Under the pieces are notes generated by a model that had not been told where the DNA came from, made no database searches, and saw nothing but the letters and a program-made list of their open reading frames with translations. Positions 23,691-32,049 of a stretch of DNA of 36,097 bases are shown one piece after another. The DNA is from Bacteroidales bacterium UBA3684. GTDB taxonomy: Bacteria; Bacteroidota; Bacteroidia; Bacteroidales; P3. The stretch is taken from NCBI GenBank assembly GCA_002372855.1, contig DFIZ01000046.1:1-36097 (forward strand). Reading direction: 5' to 3'. A program made the position numbers and the translations under genes. Numbering within the stretch: position 1 is the first letter of the stretch; each line of letters starts with the position of its first letter.

Positions 23691-25102
23691 ATTTTCAATT
23701 CCACCGGTTGCAACATATTCTCGGGTTTCAGAATCTCGTCGAGCTGTTCCTTGGTCAGGAGTTTGTGTTCGAGCACGAGTTCGTAGACACCACGGCCGGT
23801 CTCGCTGGCTTCCTTGGCAATCTTGGTGCTCTGCTTGTAGCCAATGATGGGGTTGAGCATGGTGACGATGCCGATGGAGTGCTCCACGAGCTGGCGGCAG
23901 CGTTCCTCGTTGGCCTTGATGCCATCGATGCAGAGGGTGCGGAGGGTGTCGAAGCCGTTCTCCAGCAGATGGATGCTCTCGAAGAGGGTGTAGGCGATGA
24001 CGGGCTCCATGACATTGAGCTCGAGCTGGCCGTTGTCGGAGGCGAGGCTGATGGTCATGTCGTTGCCGATGACGCGGTAGCACACCTGGTTCATCACTTC
24101 GGGGATGACGGGGTTGACCTTGCCGGGCATGATGGAGCTACCGGGCTGGCGCTCGGGCAGATGGATTTCGTTCAGGCCGCAGCGGGGACCGCTGGAGAGG
24201 AGACGGAGGTCGTTGCAGATCTTGTTGGTCTTGATGGCCAGGCGCTTCATGGCGGCGCTGTAGGCGAGCATGCAGGTGGTGGCGCTGGTGGCCTCGATGA
24301 GGTTGTCGGCCAGGGTGATGTTCCAGCCGGTGATTTTGCGCAGGGCCTGGATGCAGGCCTCGCTGTAGCCGGGCTTGGAGCAGATGCCGGTGCCGATGGC
24401 AGTGGCGCCCATGTTGACAATGAGGAACTCGTCGGCGGTGGTGCGGAGGTTCTTGTATTCGCCACGCAGCGAGTCGGCGAAGGCGCCGAAGGTCTGGCCC
24501 AGGGTCATGGGCACAGCGTCCTGCAGCTGGGTGCGACCCATCTTGACCACGTGTTTGAACTCCTGGCTCTTCTTGTCGAGGGCCTCGATGAGCTGCTCCA
24601 TGTGGGGCATGAAGGCGAGGTGCTCGAGGGCGAGGGCCATGTGGATGGCGCAGGGGTAGGCGTCGTTGGTGCTCTGGCTGGCGTTGACGACGTCGTTGGG
24701 CGAGCAGTATTCATACTGTCCGCGCTGGTAGCCCATGTGCTCGAGGGCGAGGTTGGCGATAACCTCGTTGGCAGCCATGTTGGTGCTCGTACCGGCACCG
24801 CCCTGGATCATGTCGATGGGGAACTGGTCGTGGTACTTGCCGGCGATGAGCTGGTCGCAGGCCCAGATGACGGCTTCGCCCTGTTTTTCGGTAATCATGC
24901 CCACCTGCATGTTGGCCATGGCGGCGGCCTTCTTGGTCATGGCCATGCCGATGATGAAGCGGGGGTAGGAGGAAAGGAGATGGCCGCTGATGTGGAAGTT
25001 CTCCATGGCGCGGGAGGTCTGGACACCATATAATGCCTCGGCGGGAACCTGCTTGGTACCCAGGAGGTCGCTCTCTGTACGGAATTGTTCTTTGTTCGTC
25101 AT
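23687..25102 (-). CDS. aspA: Aspartate ammonia-lyase
   Basis: This 471-residue cytoplasmic enzyme splits L-aspartate into fumarate and ammonia. It has the fumarase/aspartase signature GSSIMPGKVNP at residues 321-331 and the conserved GGAGTSTNMAANE at 101-113, plus the SQSTNDAYP active-site stretch. The length fits the family. A fumarase is less likely, because the N-terminal RTESDLLGTKQVPAEALYG and overall pattern follow aspartases. The stop codon overlaps the nqrA start (ATGA), and a consensus promoter lies upstream, so it leads a seven-gene aspA-nqrABCDEF operon. The fumarate made could feed the fumarate reductase encoded nearby. Confidence 0.95.
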   Translation of the reverse strand: MTNKEQFRTESDLLGTKQVPAEALYGVQTSRAMENFHISGHLLSSYPRFIIGMAMTKKAAAMANMQVGMITEKQGEAVIWACDQLIAGKYHDQFPIDMIQGGAGTSTNMAANEVIANLALEHMGYQRGQYEYCSPNDVVNASQSTNDAYPCAIHMALALEHLAFMPHMEQLIEALDKKSQEFKHVVKMGRTQLQDAVPMTLGQTFGAFADSLRGEYKNLRTTADEFLIVNMGATAIGTGICSKPGYSEACIQALRKITGWNITLADNLIEATSATTCMLAYSAAMKRLAIKTNKICNDLRLLSSGPRCGLNEIHLPERQPGSSIMPGKVNPVIPEVMNQVCYRVIGNDMTISLASDNGQLELNVMEPVIAYTLFESIHLLENGFDTLRTLCIDGIKANEERCRQLVEHSIGIVTMLNPIIGYKQSTKIAKEASETGRGVYELVLEHKLLTKEQLDEILKPENMLQPVELKI

Positions 25103-25171
25103 GTTGGTAAATTATTTTAGTTGTTTGTTATTCATTTGTTTATGCACAATGCTCTCTCATCAATCCGGCAG

Positions 25172-25202
25172 CAAAAGTACAAAAAAAAAACAATGTGGCA
25201 AA
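25172..25202 (-). promoter_or_regulatory. Promoter of the aspA-nqrABCDEF operon
   Basis: On the minus strand TTTG (25202-25199), a 19-base spacer and TACTTTTG (25179-25172) match the Bacteroidota consensus exactly. The -7 box lies 70 bases before the aspA ATG. Confidence 0.82.
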
Positions 25203-25350
25203 TTTTTTCGTAACTTTTTTATCGAAATATTTACAATCGTCTGATTTATGCTGCTTTAAAGAATGAAAAAAATTGAATGCAAGAGCCACCAACCTCCGCC
25301 CAACGGCAGTCGGGGGTCCTGTCTCCGACCTACCATCTTTTACCGTGGTA

Positions 25351-25405
25351 GGAGATGGTAGGGAGATGGTAAGGCGATGGTAAGAAGATGGGAAGAAGAT
25401 GATAG
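25351..25405. repeat. 11-bp tandem array, 5 units of GGAGATGGTAA type
   Basis: Units GGAGATGGTAG, GGAGATGGTAA, GGCGATGGTAA, GAAGATGGGAA and GAAGATGATAG are consecutive. They lie in the 562-base gap 25103-25664 between the divergent aspA operon and the next plus-strand gene, about 260 bases before that gene. The rest of the gap holds the aspA promoter and AT-rich sequence; I see no consensus promoter for the plus-strand gene and no RNA gene. Confidence 0.85.
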
Positions 25406-25664
25406 GTATTCGGTGCTGATTATTAGTGTGTTATATGTTCGTTTATTGCGTAAGTGCAACGGATACAATGTGTTATCTGTCAAAAAATCGTTGTAAGTCG
25501 TTGATTTCCAATTTTGGCTTGTTGTGGCGTTTTTGTATTGAAAAACGGCAATCGGAGGGGAGCCGGGCGGGGACAAAAAATATTTTTTTCGGCGCAATGC
25601 AATAAATAGCGCCATGAGACGTTAATAAAAATGTTTTATTATTAAAGTAAAAGGAAAGAATCGA

Positions 25665-27131
25665 ATGGCAAACTGTCGATGGAAAAATCATATGATTGCG
25701 TTGTGTGCGTTGCTGCTCTTGTCTTTTGTTGCTGAGGGACAGACGAATGTGTCGATTCGCGGCACTGTGGAGGGAGGCTCGGGCAAGGGTGTGCTGCTGG
25801 GTGCCTACAGCGACATGCTCACCCAGCGCGAGGTGGCGCTCGATTCGGTCAAGGTCGACAGCAGCGGCCGCTTCGAACTGCGGTGCTATGCCAACTATCC
25901 GCGGCTGGTGTTTGTGCAGATGGAGTGCTACAGCCAGTCGTTCTACATTGAGCCCGGACGCGACTACGAGGTGTATGTGCCCGAATTCGACTGGGACCAG
26001 AACGAGAAGCACAATGTCTTCCTCGACCCTGTGGCTTTGCCGTTGCGATTCCTCAATATCGACAGCAACGATTTGAACTTGAAAATCATGCGATACGAGG
26101 ACGCCGTGGACAGCTTCCTCACCGCCAACCGCGAGCGTATGGATTTCCGTTTCCGTCCCGACCGGCGTGCCTTCAAGGAGATGAGGACGATGGTGGAAAA
26201 CCGGTTCCTCAAAGGCGAGGACGAGAACTCGTTCTATGCCCGCTACGTGAAGTACACGATGCTGGAGATGGGGCTGGCGATGCGGATGGATTCGCGTGTG
26301 CGGCTGGCTGCCAAGTATGTGGAGCCGCTGCGCTACCACGATGAAACCTACATGCGATTTTTCTTCGAGGTTTTCTCGCATGCCATTTCCGGCGGCACGA
26401 AGAAAGTGGCGCAATGGAAGATGGCCGAGTGGGTGAGAAGCGGAAATGTGGCGGGATGGCTCGACACGCTAGGTCTGGACCCCCTCCTGCAGAATGAGCA
26501 GGTGCGCGAATTGGCCGCCCTCGAGGCCCTGAAGGAGATGTACTACGACAAGGCATACGACCGGCAGGGTGTTGTGGCGACGACCAAGGCTTTGCGCAAC
26601 GCCACCAAGTTCGAGGAGCATCGCACGTTGGCCGAAAGCCTCCTGGAGAGCTTTGCCGAGCACGAGCGTGGCGGCAAAGCCGGCGGGTTCACGCTGCCCG
26701 ACGTGGAGAGGCACATGGTGAGCCTGGACGACTTCAAGGGCAAGTGGGTGTACCTGAGCTTTGTGCGTGTGGGTGACCCGCATTCTATCAAGGAGTTGGA
26801 GACTATGGCGCACTTCCGCGACACGGTGTACAAGTCGTGGCCCGACGTGGTGTTCGTCACCGTGAGCTGCGACCGCGAGTTCCAGAAAATGTACCACCTG
26901 CTGAAGAGCAGCAAGAAAGGCGCACGCTACACGTGGACATGGCTGCACTTCGACGGCAACTATCGTATGCTCGAACGTTTCGGCGTTACGAGCTACCCCA
27001 CCTTCTTCCTCATCGACCCGGAAGGGAAGCAGGTCTACGACTATACCCCCGCCCCCGCAAGCGGCATACTGCTGCGCGGCCCGTGGATAAAGAACGAAGA
27101 CAACCGCGAGTGGGGAACATATAAATTTTGA
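25665..27131 (+). CDS. Exported thioredoxin-fold (TlpA/AhpC-like) protein lacking the CxxC
   Basis: A 488-residue protein with a signal peptide (residues 1-25, ending LLLLSFVAEGQ). Residues 28-110 form a beta-rich N-terminal domain like DUF4369-type domains of Bacteroidota thioredoxin-family proteins (VSIRGTVEGG, VKVDSSGRFEL). A helical middle part follows. Residues 345-475 have the TlpA/AhpC thioredoxin fold: FTLPDVERHMVSLDDFKGKW, VVFVTVSCDREFQKMY and the cis-Pro loop TSYPTFFLIDPEGKQV. The usual WCxPC active site is replaced by SFVRVGDPHS, so no redox-active pair is present. It may bind rather than reduce a partner. The TPR and barrel genes follow closely on the same strand. Confidence 0.85.
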   Translation: MANCRWKNHMIALCALLLLSFVAEGQTNVSIRGTVEGGSGKGVLLGAYSDMLTQREVALDSVKVDSSGRFELRCYANYPRLVFVQMECYSQSFYIEPGRDYEVYVPEFDWDQNEKHNVFLDPVALPLRFLNIDSNDLNLKIMRYEDAVDSFLTANRERMDFRFRPDRRAFKEMRTMVENRFLKGEDENSFYARYVKYTMLEMGLAMRMDSRVRLAAKYVEPLRYHDETYMRFFFEVFSHAISGGTKKVAQWKMAEWVRSGNVAGWLDTLGLDPLLQNEQVRELAALEALKEMYYDKAYDRQGVVATTKALRNATKFEEHRTLAESLLESFAEHERGGKAGGFTLPDVERHMVSLDDFKGKWVYLSFVRVGDPHSIKELETMAHFRDTVYKSWPDVVFVTVSCDREFQKMYHLLKSSKKGARYTWTWLHFDGNYRMLERFGVTSYPTFFLIDPEGKQVYDYTPAPASGILLRGPWIKNEDNREWGTYKF

Positions 27132-27154
27132 ATAACACATTTGAAGATAGAAAT

Positions 27155-30100
27155 ATGAAGAAAATCATTGTTGTGGGATTGATGGGTCTGATGACCCTGA
27201 CGGCGAGCGAAGCGATGGCCCAGCGCGTGACCGACGAAGGCCGGCAGCGCGAACTTTACCGTCAGGCCATGGACCTCTATGGGAAACAGAAGTACGCTGC
27301 CGCACAGCAGATATACGACGAAATCGCCCAGGGGGCGAAGGATCGTGCGGACCTGACGACGGCCGACGCCAACTACTATGCAGGTGTCTGCTCCGAGAAG
27401 CTGGACAACAACGATGCCTGCTACCGCCTGGAGGAGTTTCTGAGGCTTTACCCCCAGAGTTCGCGTTGCAACATGGCGCGTTTCTACCTGGGCAACTTCC
27501 ACTATGCCCGCGGCTCGTACGAGGCAGCTCTTGCGTGGTACAAGGAGGTTGATGCCCGCGAGGTGGAATACAACCATCGCAGCGAGTACAATTTCAAAAT
27601 GGGCTATTGCTACTTCCATTTGGGCGACAATAAAAAGGCCTCGAGCTACTTCGCCCAGCAGGTGGGGGGTCAGTCGAAGTACCGCAACTCCAGCCTCTAC
27701 TACTATGCCCACATCCAGTATATGGATGGCCAGTACGAGCTGGCGCTGAAGAACTTCAAGGAACTGGAGAAGGACAAAAAGTTTGCCAAGATTGCCCCAT
27801 CCTATATAGCCCGCATCTATTACTATCTGGGTCGCGAGGACGAGCTGTTGGAGCTGGCGCCGCGCCTGCTCAACGACAGGGACGCCTTCCGCAAGAACGA
27901 GGTGCACCAGATGGTGGGCGAAATCTATTTCAACCGTGGCGAGTACCAGAAGGCCCTCGAGCAGTACAAGGCTGTGGACGAAGCCGCCAAGCGCGAGCAG
28001 ACGCAGAGCTGCACGCCGCAGGACAACGACTACCAGATCGGTTACTGCTACTACCAGACCGGCGACTACCGCCGCGCCGCCGAGTACCTGCAGCGCAAAA
28101 CCGCTTGCAACGACAGTGTGGCACAGAACGCCCTCTATGTCCTCGGCGACTGCTACCTGAAGACCGGGCGCAAGAAGGAGGCCCGCAGCGCTTTCCAGCA
28201 GGCAGCGAAGATGGACTTCAGCCCGCACATCAAGGAGGACGCCCTCTTCAACTATGCCAAGCTCAGCTGCGAGCTGAACCAGAACGCCTACAACGAGAGC
28301 ATCCGCTCGTTCGAGAGCTACCTGAAACAATATCCTGACACCAAGCACAAGACCGAGGTGCAAGAGATATTGACCGAGCTCTATTGCTCCACCAACAACT
28401 ACAAGGACGCCATCCGCCTGTTGGAGCAGATACCCCAGCGCAACGCCGCCCTCGAGCAGGCCTACCAGCGCGCGGTGCTCAACCGCGGCATGGAACTTTG
28501 CAACAGCGGCAAGACCAGCGAGGGTGTGGAAATGTATGAGAAGGCCGTCAAGATCAATGCCGTTCCGCGCATCACCGCCGACGCCAACTACCTGTTGGGC
28601 GAGGAACAGTACCGCGCAGGACAATACGAACAGGCCGAGAAGAGCATGAACAAGCTCCTCCTTTCGTCCTACAGCAAGACCTCGCCCTACGCCAACGACG
28701 CCCGCTACACCTACGGCTACCTGTTGATGCGCAAGAAGCAGTATGCCGATGCCTATGAGACTTTCAGCGAGCTGGATTCGCGCATGCAGATGCCTGCAGG
28801 CACGTCGGCCGGAGCCTCCAAGCAGACCCAGATGAAGAACGACGTATGGAACCGCATGGGCGACTGTCTCTATGTGCAGAGCCGTTTCGCCGATGCAATC
28901 AAGATGTACAACAAGGTCATCGACGCCAAGGGCCGCGATGCCGACTACGCCACCTATCAGAAGGCCCTCTCCTACGGCGCCCTGGGCAAGAACAGCGAGA
29001 AGCTGACCTACCTCAACTATATCTTCGAAAAGTTCGACAACTCCCCGCTCAAGTCCAAAGCCATGCTCGAGATTGCCAACACCTATATGATGTGCGACAA
29101 CAACGAGATGGCAATGACCTACTACAACAACTTCGAGAAGCAGTACCCCAAGAGCGTCTATGTGAAGAATGCGTTGCTCAACGAGGGTCTTATCTATTAT
29201 AATACCGACCGCTACGACCAGGCCCTCTCCACCTTCGACCGCCTGCTGACGCAGTATCCCGGCACCGCCGAGGCCCACGACGCCCTCGGCACGGTGAAGA
29301 ACATCTACATTGCCCAGAACCGCGTGGCCGAGTATTTCCCCTATGTGGAACGCACCACCAAGTTGAAAATCTCCACCATGGAGCAGGACAGCACCATCTT
29401 CCTCGCCGTCGAGGAACGCTATCAGGAGGGCCAGTACGCTGTGGCTGCCACCGGTCTGGAGGACTACCTGAGCCGCTTCCCCAACGGCCTCTTCGCCCTC
29501 AAGGCCCACTATCTGTTGGCCGACAGCTACAGCCGCCAGGAGCTCTATGCCAAAGCCCTGCCGCACTACAAATACGTCGCTCAGGCCCCCACCAACCAGT
29601 ACAGCGAGCGCGCCCTCTCCGCCGGTGCCAACATTGCCTACAGCCTGGGCCAGTATGCCGATGCCGCCGACCTCTACCAGAGGCTGACCACCTATGCCGA
29701 GAGCGACCAGAGCCTGCTGCAGGGCGAGATGGGCAGCCTGCGTTGTGCCGTCAAGCGTGGCCTCTACGCCGGTGTCATCGAGGCTGGCCAGCGCGTGATG
29801 GGTGAGCAGAAAGCCACCGCCGAGATGAAGGACGAAGCCACCCTGGCCATGGCCCGCATCTGCTTCGACTACCGCCAGCTCGACTCCGCCTTCACCTACT
29901 ATGCAGGTCTGGCCAAGTCCGCCAACGGCGAATACAACGGCGAAGCCCGTTGCCGCCAGGCCGAAATCCTCATGCTGCGCCAGCAGTACGACCCCGCCGA
30001 GAAAATCATCGAGCGCATCGTCTCCGACGCCACCAGTGACTATTGGCTGGCCTACAGCTTCATCCTCTGGGCCGACATCTATTACGCCCGTGGAAACAAC

Positions 30101-30250
30101 CTCCAGGCCAAACAGACCCTGCAGAGCATCATCGAAAACTACGATGGCGAGGACCTCGTCTCCGTGGCCCGCGAGAAGTACGACGCCATTGTTGCCGCCG
30201 AGCAGCCCCAGGCTCCCGCCGAACAGGACGAAATCATTATCGAACTCTAA
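27155..30250 (+). CDS. Large exported TPR-repeat protein
   Basis: The start is the ATG at 27155 (MKKIIVVGLMGLMTLTASEA); the frame also opens at a TTG at 27128, which would spoil the signal peptide. The 1031-residue protein has a signal peptide (cleavage after AMA) and then tetratricopeptide repeats almost to the end, for example YNFKMGYCYFHLGDNKKASS, YQIGYCYYQTGDYRRAAEYL and LLADSYSRQELYAKALPHYK. It ends in a low-complexity acidic tail (QAPAEQDEIIIEL). It is probably a periplasmic or surface scaffold working with the barrel protein encoded 15 bases downstream. TPR assignment is strong; function unknown. Confidence 0.88.
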   Translation: MKKIIVVGLMGLMTLTASEAMAQRVTDEGRQRELYRQAMDLYGKQKYAAAQQIYDEIAQGAKDRADLTTADANYYAGVCSEKLDNNDACYRLEEFLRLYPQSSRCNMARFYLGNFHYARGSYEAALAWYKEVDAREVEYNHRSEYNFKMGYCYFHLGDNKKASSYFAQQVGGQSKYRNSSLYYYAHIQYMDGQYELALKNFKELEKDKKFAKIAPSYIARIYYYLGREDELLELAPRLLNDRDAFRKNEVHQMVGEIYFNRGEYQKALEQYKAVDEAAKREQTQSCTPQDNDYQIGYCYYQTGDYRRAAEYLQRKTACNDSVAQNALYVLGDCYLKTGRKKEARSAFQQAAKMDFSPHIKEDALFNYAKLSCELNQNAYNESIRSFESYLKQYPDTKHKTEVQEILTELYCSTNNYKDAIRLLEQIPQRNAALEQAYQRAVLNRGMELCNSGKTSEGVEMYEKAVKINAVPRITADANYLLGEEQYRAGQYEQAEKSMNKLLLSSYSKTSPYANDARYTYGYLLMRKKQYADAYETFSELDSRMQMPAGTSAGASKQTQMKNDVWNRMGDCLYVQSRFADAIKMYNKVIDAKGRDADYATYQKALSYGALGKNSEKLTYLNYIFEKFDNSPLKSKAMLEIANTYMMCDNNEMAMTYYNNFEKQYPKSVYVKNALLNEGLIYYNTDRYDQALSTFDRLLTQYPGTAEAHDALGTVKNIYIAQNRVAEYFPYVERTTKLKISTMEQDSTIFLAVEERYQEGQYAVAATGLEDYLSRFPNGLFALKAHYLLADSYSRQELYAKALPHYKYVAQAPTNQYSERALSAGANIAYSLGQYADAADLYQRLTTYAESDQSLLQGEMGSLRCAVKRGLYAGVIEAGQRVMGEQKATAEMKDEATLAMARICFDYRQLDSAFTYYAGLAKSANGEYNGEARCRQAEILMLRQQYDPAEKIIERIVSDATSDYWLAYSFILWADIYYARGNNLQAKQTLQSIIENYDGEDLVSVAREKYDAIVAAEQPQAPAEQDEIIIEL

Positions 30251-30265
30251 AAACATGGATGTGAT

Positions 30266-32014
30266 ATGAAGAACACGTTGAAATATATCTTGTGCGCAAG
30301 CATCGTTTTCAGTTTTCAATTCTCCGTAAGTGCCCAGCAGGAGGACACCTACAACGAGTCCGTGCTCGTCAAAGGTTCCTTCCGCCCCGTCATCGAGCAG
30401 GCCGAGAAGCAGAACTTCCCTGCCGTCATCACCGACACCATGGAGCGCATCGACCACTCCTTCCAGTATTCCATCTCCCCTTCGCGCCTCAAGGCCCTCT
30501 ACGAGCCTGCCCGCATCAAGGCCGCCCGCATCATCGGCGAGCCCGCCACCAAACTCTACAACAACTATCTCCGCCTCGGCATGGGCAACTACTGGTCGCC
30601 CTTGGCCGACCTCTATTGGTCCTCCACGCGCGATACCAAGAAGACCTATGGCGTCCGCATCAATCATCGCTCCTCCTGGGGCAGCCTGCCCGACTACGGC
30701 AAGAACCACTTCGGCCTCACCGGCGTCACCCTCTTCGGCAAATACATCGTGGCCGACAAACTCCAGCTCTCCGCTGATGCCAACTATGAGCACGACCACA
30801 ACCTCTACTACGGTTTCACCGACTCCACCCTGCAGGCTGTCCTGGGCAAGACCCGCGACGACATCTCCGTCTCCGACTACCGTGCCAAGTACAACGTCGC
30901 CAGCCTCAACCTCGGCGTCCGCAGCATGAACCTCGACGCCTACGCCCTCGGCTATGCAGCCAATCTGTGCCTCTCCGACCTCTGGGCCTCCTGGGGACAG
31001 AACGAGTTCAACCTCAACCTCAGCGGCGATGTGCACTACGGCTTCACCCCCCTGCGTGGACTGATGGGTGTGGCCTACCTCCATGCCGAATGGGACGGCT
31101 ACGCCCACAGCGTCAGCCCCAACTTCGCCGCCGAATGGCCCTTGGGGTACAATGTGCCCGCCGTCTGGGACACCGTTCGCGGCAGCCGCAACATCGTCAA
31201 ACTCAACCCCTACGTCGACTTCATGTATGAAGGCCTCCTCTTCCATGCCGGCTTCACCGCCGGATGGGACGCCTTCACCGCCAGCGACAGCGTCACCTTC
31301 CGCTTCTTCCCCGACGTCGTTGTCAGCAAGAACCTTATGAACGATGCCCTCGTCCTCAGCCTCGGTGCCACCGGTGGCTTCAGCGCCAACAACTGGGACG
31401 TCATCCGCAAGGTCAACCCCTATGTTGCCCCCGGTGTCGAACAGCGCGCCACGCGCCACTACGACTTCACCGCCCATGCCCGCTGGACCATCAGCAAGAA
31501 GCTTGAGGCCAACGCCGAGGTCAGCTACAGCCTCCTTCAGGACGACCTCTCCTTCACCCTCGACAACGACTACGCCCTCAACAACGTCTTCCGCACCGCC
31601 TACGTCGACAACAACCGCCTCACCGTCGGCGCCGACATAGCCTTCGTCAACGACGAAATGCTCACCCTCCGTGCCGCTGGACACTACTACCACTACACCG
31701 TCACCGGCGACGACTCTGTCCTTCTCTACCGCCCCGACTGGGACTTCATCCTCTCCGCCGATGTCAACTATAACGACAAGTGGCTCTTCCACCTCGAAGG
31801 ACAGCTCCTCGGCCAGATGGACGGCGACCTCGGCGAGACTCTCCCCATGCGCTACGGCATCAACGCCGAAGTCGAATATCGCCACAACCGTGCCCTCTCC
31901 TTCTTCCTCAAGATGGACAACCTCGCCTTCCAGCGCTACAACCTCTGGACCAACTACCCCTCCCAGCGTGGCCTCTTCATCCTCGGACTCACCTACACTA
32001 TCCCCCACAAATAA
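30266..32014 (+). CDS. Outer-membrane beta-barrel protein (TonB-receptor-barrel-like, no plug)
   Basis: A 582-residue protein with a signal peptide (MKNTLKYILCASIVF, cleavage after FSVSA). After a short N-terminal segment, the chain from about residue 95 to the end alternates polar and hydrophobic/aromatic residues in strand-length stretches (LQLSADANYEHDHNLYYGF, FNLNLSGDVHYGFTP, WLFHLEGQLLGQ) and closes with RGLFILGLTYTIPHK, as in large outer-membrane barrels. No plug domain or TonB box is evident. It lies 15 bases after the TPR gene, so the two probably work as an outer-membrane pair. Substrate unknown. Confidence 0.8.
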   Translation: MKNTLKYILCASIVFSFQFSVSAQQEDTYNESVLVKGSFRPVIEQAEKQNFPAVITDTMERIDHSFQYSISPSRLKALYEPARIKAARIIGEPATKLYNNYLRLGMGNYWSPLADLYWSSTRDTKKTYGVRINHRSSWGSLPDYGKNHFGLTGVTLFGKYIVADKLQLSADANYEHDHNLYYGFTDSTLQAVLGKTRDDISVSDYRAKYNVASLNLGVRSMNLDAYALGYAANLCLSDLWASWGQNEFNLNLSGDVHYGFTPLRGLMGVAYLHAEWDGYAHSVSPNFAAEWPLGYNVPAVWDTVRGSRNIVKLNPYVDFMYEGLLFHAGFTAGWDAFTASDSVTFRFFPDVVVSKNLMNDALVLSLGATGGFSANNWDVIRKVNPYVAPGVEQRATRHYDFTAHARWTISKKLEANAEVSYSLLQDDLSFTLDNDYALNNVFRTAYVDNNRLTVGADIAFVNDEMLTLRAAGHYYHYTVTGDDSVLLYRPDWDFILSADVNYNDKWLFHLEGQLLGQMDGDLGETLPMRYGINAEVEYRHNRALSFFLKMDNLAFQRYNLWTNYPSQRGLFILGLTYTIPHK

Positions 32015-32019
32015 CTAAC

Positions 32020-32046
32020 CACTCATCATTCATCACTCATCACTAA
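32020..32046. repeat. Heptamer array, about 3.5 units of CACTCAT, before folC
   Basis: Units CACTCAT, CATTCAT, CACTCAT and a partial unit fill the gap between the barrel gene and folC. The same unit recurs inside folC. Confidence 0.85.
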
Positions 32047-32049
32047 AGA

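Noticed and set aside
22335..24083. A longer nqrA frame that starts inside aspA.
   Set aside because: The first 131 residues are an Arg/His-rich shadow of aspA; the true family N terminus is at 23690.
27041..32008. A 1655-codon open frame on the minus strand opposite the TPR and barrel genes.
   Set aside because: It is in exact codon register with both plus-strand genes, so its stops would need TTA, CTA or TCA codons in them; those are rare in this GC-rich coding style. Its product is low-complexity Val/Gly/Glu/Ala with no start context or domain.
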